Shown piece by piece: positions 1 to 10,200 of a stretch of 28,233 nt of DNA (position 1 is its first letter; each line of letters starts with the position of its first letter). The stretch comes from Bacteroidetes bacterium UBA4416 (GTDB lineage Bacteria; Bacteroidota; Bacteroidia; B-17B0; Aurantibacillaceae). A program made the translations under genes and the position numbers. The stretch spans positions 30,924 to 59,156 of the forward strand of contig DGQK01000045.1 in NCBI GenBank assembly GCA_002390745.1. The letters run 5' to 3'. Under the pieces are notes generated by a model, which was given only the letters and a program-made list of their open reading frames with translations, had not been told where the DNA came from and did not search any database.

Positions 1-3000
1 AGGCCTGTTCCGGAACCCTGGTAATTGGCATAGCGCTCATCGATGGAAGGAAAGTGTGTTTTCCATGGATAGCTGAGGGAGGTATAGGTCGTTCCTGTTT
101 TTTGCGGACAGATGGTTCCTACTGCTGTAACAGGGTAAGAATTGTTTGCGATGTTGGCATAGTCGTAGTAAACTCCGTTGGCAGACCAGTAAGGATCGTT
201 CGTGAGAGGAAGACACAAGCTGTTCAGATCGCCGCTTGATAATCCAAGCACATCATCTGTTTCCAGCAGCAAGGCGTCGTAATCGTCGCTGCACGAAATA
301 GTGCTGGTTGCAGCGGCGGTTCCTGTTCCTGTAGTCACCGCATAAGGCGTCACGGTGCTCGTGCTGTTTTTCAGGCACCAATCGTAATACGGATATTCCG
401 GATGGTAGAACACGAGTGATTTTGCCCAGCTGTTCTGCCAGTTGGCGATAAAGTCCGCTACATTGGCAAGCTCTTGCGGCCTCACATAGTATTGTTCGCC
501 TACACCCGTTGCTGCGCCCACAGCCGTAGGTGTTGCGGCAGCTTTTACGGCAGGGAAATACACATCGGGACCGCTGGAAACTTTAGTCACAAATACTTTG
601 GACTCCTGCCCGTTGTCATCGAAATACTTCGGCGTAAAATCAGACGGTAAGTTACCTGCCTGCACGCTGTTCCTGTAAAAAGGATTTTCCCAGGTCGGGG
701 TGCGGGTGCCTATCGTGAAGTTCTTGATCTTCGGTAATTGGTTGGCACTGTTATATACCGACAAGTTGTAAAGTGAGGTATTGCAATCTCCCTGCTCATC
801 TTCCCAATCACCATATTGACCGCCTGGCGACACATCGGCCAGCATGGTTATGTAAGCGGCATCACACAGGCTCACATACTCGCATGGTTCACGGCAAACA
901 TCATATTCCCGCTGCCAGTCTTCCGCGGTTCCTTTTCCGGAAGCCGTATACGAGGTGAGAGAGCCCAGGGCCGCCACACAGGCATCGCAGGTAAGGCTAC
1001 AGCCGCTGGTATCCGGCACACTGAAGGCTGCAAAATCCTCGCGTTGCTTCACACAGTCGCTCTTCAAATATTCCCCCAGGTAATAGGACAAGGCTTCCTG
1101 GTTTACCTTGAGGGTTTTTGTAATCGTATATTCTCCCTGCTGAAGATCCACCAGCAGGTGATTTCCTGAATAGCTCAATTGCGAGGTCGAAAAATGGACC
1201 TCGTCGTTGCAGTCCAGGTCAAGTGCATAGGCCGGCGTGACAGAAGCATTTTCCGTTGCCGGAGGAATAATATTCCCGAGTGTCTGGGTAATTTTCGTAA
1301 AGCCGGGAGGATTGTTCTGGCAATTGTCGACAATATTGATCTCAAGGTCATAGACGCAGTCGTAGCAAACATTGGCTGGCAGGCAGCTATATGTGAACGA
1401 TGTGCCATTGAGGTCGTAGCTGATGGTATAGGTTGCGGCGGAAGGAACCAGTATTTTTTTACTGAAGCTGAGCTCGTTCCCAATCAGGTGATTGTTATCC
1501 TGCTCCGTATCGGCATCTCCCGGATTCACTTTATTCAACAAATCGGCGTTGATCACATTGGAGGCGGTAGGCGCGGGATACAAGGGATTGCCCTCGCCAT
1601 CTGTGAGAGGCGATAAATTTGCCGGACTCTGGCCCGATAGGGCCGTGGCAATGACTCTTCCCTGCTGGTCGAGGTAACTCACAGATACCTGGCCGTTGGC
1701 ATCCACCACCATATTCTTTTTATAATGCTGGTTGTAGCCTACTTCCGAACCGAACAAGCGGTCGAGCTCAATTTGCTCCGGGCTGCCATAAAAATATTTG
1801 GTTTCATGGCCACTGCCAATCTGGAACGCTTTTCCGACCCCACTCTGCGATGCTATGCGACCGGTATTGTCATTGGTAAACACCGTTTGGCTGATCGGAA
1901 ACTTCTCCGCATCCGGCACATACCCCTGCGCAAATGGCTGGTTGAGATTATTCCCGGAGTAATATCTGGAAGAGCCATAAGCCGGGTCGAGCCCGTTAGC
2001 AGAGACCACGCAGGTCGTACTAGTGCCGGCTGCACTTTCCTCATCGAAGAATTTCTTGGTATAAGGCTTATGCGAGATCTCATCGAAATTAAAGCCGAGT
2101 TGACCTGATACGTTGTATTGATAAAATTTGATCGTCGCGTCTTCTACCGGAACGGGTAAGGCCTGCACAGCCGCACGCCCGTTATAATCGTAATAGCTTT
2201 CCCCCACAATGGCGTTGTTATCGGAATTGATCCGCGTCACCATTTGGCGTCCTCTCAGGGAGCCGTCAAAATAACTGATCACTTCTTTCTTTTTTCCTTC
2301 TTCGGCATAGGTTGCCTGGTACTGCCAGTTTTTATCAGACTCATGTATCGGGGGAATCTGGTATGTTCCCAGGGCAGATGTTCGAACCGCCGTTGATCCA
2401 TCAAGAGTTACGTAAAACAGAAAATCAGTTCCGGAAGTAGGCGCCGCTGTGCTTGTATAGGTATCACTTGCCGGAAGTCCGGTAGAAAGCAGCGTGGTTT
2501 TATCCTGCCACGACCATTGACTATAGATTGTTTTATCCCAGGCATTAGGGACGGAGCTCGTTCTACCCACTCCTCTGAGCCGGACGCAAAGTTGCCCCTT
2601 CTCAAAAATATTGCTGACCCTGTACGATTGCTGGCTGGTTCGCACACGGGTAGAATTATTCCGGAAATCAATCTGCGGGTTGTTTGTCCAGTAGCTGTTC
2701 TTGGCGCCATCGAGCCAGAGCCACTCCAGGTCATATTCTTCTGCCCCATGAATGCGCTTCCAGCAGATCTCAAATTCATCGGATGACGGAATGTAATAGA
2801 TCAAAACATCTTTCTCATTGGTATAGGGCGCTACGTCCACCCTCATCGGATAATAGCGGTCGGCGTCAATCTCCGACTCCAGATAGACGTTGGCAGGCAA
2901 TACAGATCCGTTAAGCGCAGGATCTGAAGACGTGACGGCAACGCCCGCAATTTTCACGACTGTTCTGTAACCATCGTTGAAGGTGCAGACATCCTGGTCG

Positions 3001-3416
3001 ATTGACAGGTGCGGGGAAGCTGATTGATGATCGTTCTTCCCTTCATAACTTACGGAAAGTGTTTTGGTTGACACCGTGATAGCACCACCCAATGCCTGGG
3101 GCGCCGTAGAGGTCACCTGGAGGGTTAGAGTAGCCACAAAGTCGGCCAGGGCCACTGTGCTGTAGCGGTTGATACCAAGCGTCAGCTTGTTCCTGAACGA
3201 TTTATCATAAAATCCCCAGTTGCTCATGGCCGGCAGCGCAGCAATGTCGTCATACTTGTTATCCTGGATAAACAGGATGGAACTCACCGATGCTGCGGAG
3301 CCCGACAATCTCGTTGTTCCTATCTCGTGCGTAGCCCTGGCGGTATTGGCAAAGCCAGCAATGAACAGCACTATGATAAGCGCTGAGCGTAAACGGGTGA
3401 TATGTTTTGTTGCCAT
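1..3416 (-). CDS. Giant exported RHS/YD-type protein, N-terminal 1138 residues (3' end outside window)
   Basis: Reading the minus strand from the ATG at 3416 gives an open frame with no stop to the window edge, so the gene is partial at its C-terminus. A signal peptide (hydrophobic IIVLFIAGFA, cleavage near TARA-THE, about residue 28) shows export. Residues about 200-300 look like a fibronectin type III domain (CWKRIHGAEEYDLEWL). Near residue 380 the motif YFDGSLRGRQ, followed by YYDYNGRAAVQALP, matches the start of the RHS/YD-like part of giant Bacteroidota proteins. Residues about 673-885 are cysteine-rich (13 Cys). It is the last visible gene of the operon, 7 bases after the LolA-like gene. 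Both giant genes begin with the same ATGGCAACA. By family habit the unseen part should carry RHS repeats and perhaps a variable C-terminus; that is inference. Function is unknown. Confidence 0.85.
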   Translation of the reverse strand, partial: MATKHITRLRSALIIVLFIAGFANTARATHEIGTTRLSGSAASVSSILFIQDNKYDDIAALPAMSNWGFYDKSFRNKLTLGINRYSTVALADFVATLTLQVTSTAPQALGGAITVSTKTLSVSYEGKNDHQSASPHLSIDQDVCTFNDGYRTVVKIAGVAVTSSDPALNGSVLPANVYLESEIDADRYYPMRVDVAPYTNEKDVLIYYIPSSDEFEICWKRIHGAEEYDLEWLWLDGAKNSYWTNNPQIDFRNNSTRVRTSQQSYRVSNIFEKGQLCVRLRGVGRTSSVPNAWDKTIYSQWSWQDKTTLLSTGLPASDTYTSTAAPTSGTDFLFYVTLDGSTAVRTSALGTYQIPPIHESDKNWQYQATYAEEGKKKEVISYFDGSLRGRQMVTRINSDNNAIVGESYYDYNGRAAVQALPVPVEDATIKFYQYNVSGQLGFNFDEISHKPYTKKFFDEESAAGTSTTCVVSANGLDPAYGSSRYYSGNNLNQPFAQGYVPDAEKFPISQTVFTNDNTGRIASQSGVGKAFQIGSGHETKYFYGSPEQIELDRLFGSEVGYNQHYKKNMVVDANGQVSVSYLDQQGRVIATALSGQSPANLSPLTDGEGNPLYPAPTASNVINADLLNKVNPGDADTEQDNNHLIGNELSFSKKILVPSAATYTISYDLNGTSFTYSCLPANVCYDCVYDLEINIVDNCQNNPPGFTKITQTLGNIIPPATENASVTPAYALDLDCNDEVHFSTSQLSYSGNHLLVDLQQGEYTITKTLKVNQEALSYYLGEYLKSDCVKQREDFAAFSVPDTSGCSLTCDACVAALGSLTSYTASGKGTAEDWQREYDVCREPCEYVSLCDAAYITMLADVSPGGQYGDWEDEQGDCNTSLYNLSVYNSANQLPKIKNFTIGTRTPTWENPFYRNSVQAGNLPSDFTPKYFDDNGQESKVFVTKVSSGPDVYFPAVKAAATPTAVGAATGVGEQYYVRPQELANVADFIANWQNSWAKSLVFYHPEYPYYDWCLKNSTSTVTPYAVTTGTGTAAATSTISCSDDYDALLLETDDVLGLSSGDLNSLCLPLTNDPYWSANGVYYDYANIANNSYPVTAVGTICPQKTGTTYTSLSYPWKTHFPSIDERYANYQGSGTG

Positions 3417-3423
3417 AATGTGT

Positions 3424-4236
3424 TTATTTTTTTCTGAATCTCACAGATTGCAATTGATTGATGATCTCGTAAGCGGCGCATTTCCCTTTCCCTTTGTATG
3501 CCATGTTTGTTGAGCCGGCCGAAACCTCGCTGATGTAGGTTGACTCTTCAAAAAACGCCGGACTCAGAGAAGCTGCAGGTGTAAAGGATTTGTAAACGAT
3601 CTCCAGGCGCGGTTTTTTTTCTTTGGCATAGTAGTCATTCACATCCAGGGGCATTTCCTGGTTGTAACAGAGGATCATTTTTTTGATGCTGTAATCAGCA
3701 AGGTTGATGAAGATCTCTATTTTAGAGAACTCGTTTTCCTCTTCATCCGAAAAATTCAGGGTGTAATGCCTGCCTGACGTTCCCTGCTCTTCTACGTCAA
3801 TACTCGAGCAGAGCTTCAGCAAAACAGCAGCATCGGCCTGTAGCGGGGAAAGCTCTATTTTCCTGGTATCGGTGATCACGATGAACTTATCGTCGTGATT
3901 GACGATAACCGTCCGTTTCGGGTTGATGATCGTTTCCACATCCAGGACTTTAGAATAACTCGATGCTCCATGCTTCAGGTATTTTCCGGACTTCTGCTCT
4001 ACGAGGTTGCCTCCGGAATGGCTATCGAATACGGAGTACTGGATGTCCATAGAATACGACGCTGTGGCCGCATAAAGAGCATTTACTTTTTTAAAGTCTA
4101 GTTGCGCTTTTTCTGCCGGTGTATTGGTAGCAGTTGCCGCGGACGCCAGGAGCAAGAAGGGAACTGATAACTTCCAAAACCTTCGTGACTTCTGAAAAAA
4201 CGTAGCGATCATTGCGCTTGCTGTGAGATGGCTCAT
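3424..4236 (-). CDS. Exported LolA-like protein
   Basis: A 270-residue protein with an N-terminal signal peptide (WKLSVPFLLLASAATA). The body has the feel of the LolA/LppX fold: an opening helix (AEKAQLDFKKVNALYAATAS), then strands with 'SGKYLKHGASSYSKV' and 'RTVIVNHDDKFIVITD', and a late 'KIEIFINLADYSIKKMIL' strand pair. LolA-fold proteins bind lipids or hydrophobic ligands in the periplasm; here the assignment rests on pattern only. The ATG at 4236 is preferred. A TTG at 4242 would overlap the upstream stop, and another ATG at 4212 also leaves an intact signal peptide. The gene sits between the two giant exported proteins, 2 bases after the first and 7 bases before the second. This implies a dedicated role in handling or anchoring them. 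Confidence 0.8.
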   Translation of the reverse strand: MSHLTASAMIATFFQKSRRFWKLSVPFLLLASAATATNTPAEKAQLDFKKVNALYAATASYSMDIQYSVFDSHSGGNLVEQKSGKYLKHGASSYSKVLDVETIINPKRTVIVNHDDKFIVITDTRKIELSPLQADAAVLLKLCSSIDVEEQGTSGRHYTLNFSDEEENEFSKIEIFINLADYSIKKMILCYNQEMPLDVNDYYAKEKKPRLEIVYKSFTPAASLSPAFFEESTYISEVSAGSTNMAYKGKGKCAAYEIINQLQSVRFRKK

Positions 4237-4238
4237 GA

Positions 4239-7200
4239 TCAATTCTTTTGTTGGGTGTGATTCTTCGTTTCCTTAATCGTCATAATGCCCCGTTCGGTTT
4301 CTTTCTTCACACGTACCAGGCTTCCCTCTTCGTCATATTCATAAAAGGTGGCGAAATTATTGGCATCCAGCTCCGCCACATACCTGAGGTTCACGGGATT
4401 GTACACATACGATTTCATGCTGCTGTTGAACGGGTGGATCCGGATATCATCGAAGTAGCTGGTTGCCCATCCTCCGTTCTGGAGCGTGACGTTCAGGCTT
4501 CCGCTGGAAAGTGCAGCGATCGTAAAATCCTGCTCCACGCGCTGCCATCCGTCGATGATCTCGCTTCTCTTCAAAGTTCCCATCGTTACCGAACCAGGCC
4601 CCGAGAGGGAAATGCCGATGTACGAATTCGGATAGCTGATCACCGGTACAGGTGATACGACAGACGGATTTTCTTTTACCCAGTACGATACCACGTATTT
4701 TTTCGCTCCACCGGCGGTGATCGGAGTGAAGGGATAAATAAAATCGGAGCAGGTCAATATATAATCGCACGTAGGCGGCACCTGCGGTGTGCATTCGGAT
4801 TTCAGGACATCGTTCGAGATTGAGATGCCGGATAAAGGCCCTACCTTGATGCTGTGAGTGCCGCTATGAGCCTGCTGATCGGTAATGCTAGCCGCATAGT
4901 TCGAAAAGTCGAAATGGCGTTTTTGACTCGTGGCATTGCACAGGACTGCTGAGAAGCTATAGTCTTCGAAGCCATCGTAAGCAATTTCCTGCAATTGCGC
5001 ATTAGATGCTACCGCTACAGGCAGCGTGTTATTATAGCCATATAAAGCTGAAGAATACCGGCCCAGGGCATCTTTGTTCTCCACTTCTACACCAAGCGGC
5101 GTAACTTTTGTCACTTCGGAGATATAGGTCCAGCGGTTTTTATTAGCAACCGTGACGGTCCAGGGGCCACCTGATGCGGGAATATCATAGAATGGGTAGT
5201 ACTCCCGGATGGCGCCGTCGTTCCGGATATCAAGGTTATTGTTTCCAGGCGAGGCGGTTTGCGTTCGCCCTTCCAGATACGACCAGCTGGTTTTAGGCCT
5301 CCAGGAGCCTTTGATCCCATAAAAGAACGGATTCACTCTCGCACCTTCCCTGACACCACATTTCACGGTTGTGGAACCATCATCCTTACAACTGAACATC
5401 GCCGGACAGTTGATTCCTCCATTGATGGTGAACTGAATGTGGTCATTCTGCCCGGGTATATTATTTATTGACTCCTCATAAATGCTTCCGATGATGGATG
5501 CCGTACAGGTTGATGGATCAGTTACGAAATCACACGTAAAATAACGTGCTTCCAGGAAGCTTCCCCAATCAACAGGATAACCATGGTACTGCGATACCGG
5601 ATTCATGTTGAACGTGAGTTCGCAATGATCAGGAAGCGTATAGGTCGCTACACTTCCATTCCGTGTCACTGCATTCATCCCTCCGGGAATGATAGAGGAG
5701 GTTGGAGAAAAAACATAGGTCTTCAGATAATCAATACAACTGGTACCGTAACTGGTTATCTCGCAACTGCACTTAGTTCGCTCTGATACTTCATAGCCCT
5801 TAAAGGTTTGCCACTGATCACTGTATTCGACAGCAGAAGTATTGATGATTTTATAATCCTTGCCCGGAGAGGTTCTCACATCCAGCTTCGCGTCCAGGCC
5901 ATCGTTCCCATAATCCACCGGATTGACCATGCTTGTAAGAGAAGCCATGGATGAGCCAAGCAGATTGCGCCTGCCTGAGCGCAGTACCTTCACTGTGACA
6001 TTCGTTCCTGTAGCCGTAAGATCTCCGGCCTGGTCCATAATGCTTACCTGGCTTCCGGTGCTGACGTTGCATACCCAGCCTTTGCTGCCTCCGCCAAGGC
6101 TGACTTCATCACCCACCTGGAAGAGGTCCGGACGCGCTACTGTAGCCACTCCCGGCGAAGAAAAACTCACCACTTCGCTGTAGCCGATGTTTTTATAAGC
6201 AGGACCCATCAGGTCGTAGCCCCAGAACGCAGGATATTTCAACGAATAGATATCGTCGTGGAAATCGTTTTTGGTTTTTGTCACCAGCACATCTCCGGTT
6301 TGCGAATCGAAAGCCAGATTAGAGGTAGTGACGCTGGAGCCATTGTCGTGGGCGGTCGTTTTTTCAAGGATAGCATACTGGCTGATGACCTTGGTCATGA
6401 CCGCTGAGCGGAAGCGTGTTTTTTCATAGCTGAAATCCGGCCATACGGAAGGCACGATTCCCGGAAACACACCTACCAGGAACATCGACAGGTTGATCTG
6501 CGCTCCTCCCATCACCGAAGTGGTCTGAGTTTCCCTGAAATCAGCCACGGCATCGAAATCCACACCTATCGTGGTTTTCCGGATATCCCCCTTCGGATCG
6601 ATCACCACGCAGGAATTATCCAGCTCATTCGGCGTGCAGCGCGCATCCGAATGGATATCTATCAGTCCATAATCTGTATAGCCATTGCCTTTTGTCTTGT
6701 AGAAGTATTCCAATTTACTGAGTGCTGTCGTGGAACCTTCCGCATACACCGATTGGGCCTTCGGCTTTCCGTGCATGTCGTTCAGTTTGATCACATAGCC
6801 CTGCGAAGCAGACACATAATCCCGCGACATGATCTTGAGCAGGCCTCCCAATGGTGGCTTGTATTGCTTCGGATTGATCGGCGTATGCGACGTGATGGTC
6901 GGATAATCTTTGGCCGTATAGAACTCATGTACCGCCGAACCCGTGCCGTGTGTTTTAACGTTGGCATCTGCCGGTATTCTGTTTTTCACTTTTACCTTGC
7001 TGTAGGAAACCGAAGCGGAAGGAAAAAAGGTTTCTCCGAAAGGCTCCTCCATAAAGAAGCGTTCATCAGGAACAAGCAATGTAAATTTGTTAGGACCCAT
7101 AAATACCGGCTGGCGGAAAGGGTTTTCATCTCCTCCAAGCATCGGCTCATAAGAAGCCACACCGGAACTAATGCTCTCTCCGTCAAAGGTTGTTTCGTAA

Positions 7201-10200
7201 GTGTAGTCCTGTCCGTATTCTGAGCTTTGCTGCCCACCTGTCATTTCGCTCCAGCTATCATTGATCGTTAGGGATTTCACCCGTGAGCCACCGCCAAATT
7301 TATGCCCGTTCGGGTTATAAAGGCGGATCCAGGATTTGCCATAGACGAATTCCTGGCAATATTTTTTACCCATCAGGCTGTTGTTTGGCCCTTTGATCGC
7401 CTGCATGATCGTTTTAAATGGCCCGCCGGTAGCCTCTGAAGCAAGCTGCTTCAACGCATCTACCACATCGGAGGGTGGAGAAAAAGAAGCGTCCCACACC
7501 ATGTTGTTGTAATTCACCTTACCGAAGTTGAGGGCTGCTTTGGTAATGGGATTTGTTTTCAGAAGACTTCCAACAGACGTTTTATCATCGCGTACCACAT
7601 CGTTTAGCTGCACGTAGCCTACCTGGTGGCCGTTAGACATCAGGCCGGATACGATGCCACAATCAGGATTTTCGCCATTAAGCTCGGCATAGCCCGATAC
7701 ATATTCGAAATGATCACCCGTGTTTTGCGCAGGCATATTATGGGTGTTCGTAAGATTCACCAGGAAGCGGAAATACAGGTATTTCCCCCCTTCATGAATG
7801 TCTTTCAGGTAATTCTTCGTTATAAGCGCTTTTGCCAAAGCAGGATCCGAGTTGTAACTAAGGTTTTCCGTCAGCTCGAAAAACAAATATTTTTTATGGT
7901 TCGTATCAAAAGCGGAATATAAATCGCCCACCGTTCCTTCAGCGGCGGTGCTGCCAATGGTACTGTTATCGGAGATGCCCACCACTTTCATCATCTGCAT
8001 GGCCGGCCTGTTTTGCACAAAGGCATAATCGTCGGACTCATAATTTACCTTGATGACAGCTCCGGAGGGAAGATCGATGCGGCTTAAATTCCAGGCCGAG
8101 GCTCTGAAATCCGCATGCTCCTTACTGAACTGATCGACATAAGGGAATTCAGCATTGTTCAGCGCGCTGTTGTAAGCGTAATTTGTAGGAATGGCGGTAT
8201 TGGTATAAGAGGCGGGGTTATTGTTCAGAGGCATGTAATTTCCCCAGCGGTCATACGCCTTAGGATGATACGCAAAATTACTCAGCTGCGACGATCCGCT
8301 CAGCAGCTGCCCGTAACTGAACTTATACTTATTCACTTTTGCCTTATCGGATTTACCATAGGTAAAATACACTTCCTTCAGTGTAAGTTTTCCTCTAGCC
8401 GCATTGATGTTGGTTCCGTTTACGATTTCAGAAGCACCATCGTTATTAGGAACTCCCGGACACAAGGAATAATCATACACAAAGTGTACGACTTTAATCG
8501 GTTCGGCATTAACATAATTATTGGAAGCATTGGCATCGTATTCGGGCTTTGAATACAGCGCAACGGATTTAAGGTATTTGGTTTTGGTAGGATTAGAACC
8601 CTGCCCACCATCTACGCCCTGCGCGGCGATAGCGTCGTGCCTGTCGCCCAGCTCAAAAACAGCTACATAATTTTTCGCGGTGATTTTTTTAACAAACCAT
8701 AATTCTTTTTCTCCATAAACGAGGTTTCCCTGATCATCGTTCTCAATCGATTTTCCATTTTCATTGAAGTTGGCTTTGCCTCCCTCATAAGGCATTCGCC
8801 AGCCGAACTTGTCCGAGGCCTTGGCAGTGTTATATACTTTTTCGTACTCGAATTTTGTGTAATTGCCAAAATCACCATCATCCGGACCGTTATCCGACAC
8901 ATCCACATAATCGGGAGATACAATGGCTGTCAACAAATAAGAATGCGCATAGGCAGGTGTTTTTACACGGCTGTAATAATGATCGATCCCTTTCTTGTTG
9001 CCGACGCTGACATCCTGGCCATTGTAGGATACATGACCACTTGTGTTGGCATAGGAAGAATTTGCAGGCGTTGTAGCGTTATTGCCGGTGGTTGTGGAAG
9101 AACTTGCATTGAAGGTGATTTCCTCCTGGTGCGTATTGTAGGCCGGCAAACCATAGATGTAACGGCTACCGTCGATGCGCAAGGCAGTAATTTCGGCAAT
9201 ATGATGCGATTTGGCCGAGGTGCTGATGTTCATGGACGTATTACCCGCATATTGCCGGTTGTATATTTTCCTGTCAAGCCCGTATTGTTTTGCTTCGCTA
9301 AGGTTAAGTGTTGACAACACCTGGTTCCTCTTCTGTCGCTCCGGTATGTAATTGGCTGACGGAACAGGTATCGTTGCTCCCCCACTCCATTTCTCAAGCT
9401 CATTGGTTGCCTTGTGGTCTATAAGCTTGTCGATTTTGATCCGGTAGGCTTCGTCGCCACCAATAGCCGTATACAAAGCACCCTGCACATCATCCGCCGA
9501 TTTCTCCCCTACCTCCTTAAAATAATAAGGCTCATAATCCTTGTTTGAGCTGGTATTTCGGGCATACAATCTGTCTTTCGCGTCGTTGTCATCTTCCCAT
9601 TTGCCTGCCACTGTATTCACATCTATCACCGAAATATTTACTCCCAGGTGAGCCGTTTGGGCTGCTGCCAGCTCCCCGCTCGCCGAATAACTGTCGCTTG
9701 TATTGGTCGACCTGTTATCGAATACATAGCCTACCTCACTCCTGAAAGGCCTGAAAGCACCACCAATCCCTTGCCCGCTTACGGAAAAAACATCATAGGT
9801 CTGGTTGGTAACCGGCAGGTTCTTGGTATAGCGGCTAAACGACTGGTCTTTCTCGCGGTTGAAATCCATGAGCACATTGGTCGCATGCTGACCTGCCTGG
9901 CTGAACATATAGCCATAAGCCGGCGTTGAGGTATAGCGATCTTTGAGCGATTGGTTGGAAAAATACCCGCCCAGGGTAACGTCGCCATCCAGGCCAAAAA
10001 CGGTAGCTCCGAATTTGAAGTTTACGGCTACCGATGTGTTTACCATCGAGTTCTGGATGCGCGGCATGTAGCTGGATGCACCAAAATTAATAACACCCGC
10101 AGATCCTAACTCACCACTTTGAGAGGAAGAGGAAGAAAGCTTAAACATTCCGATAGGAGTAGGAATAAACACCTTTGTGTTTTTTTCTTTGGTGCGGCCG

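Noticed and set aside
1179..1616. A 145-codon plus-strand frame
   Set aside because: It is antisense to the verified open frame of the second giant gene, whose signal peptide and family motifs are clear.
6651..7223. A 190-codon plus-strand frame
   Set aside because: Antisense to the 2242-residue gene, with a composition typical of reverse-strand reading and no domain.
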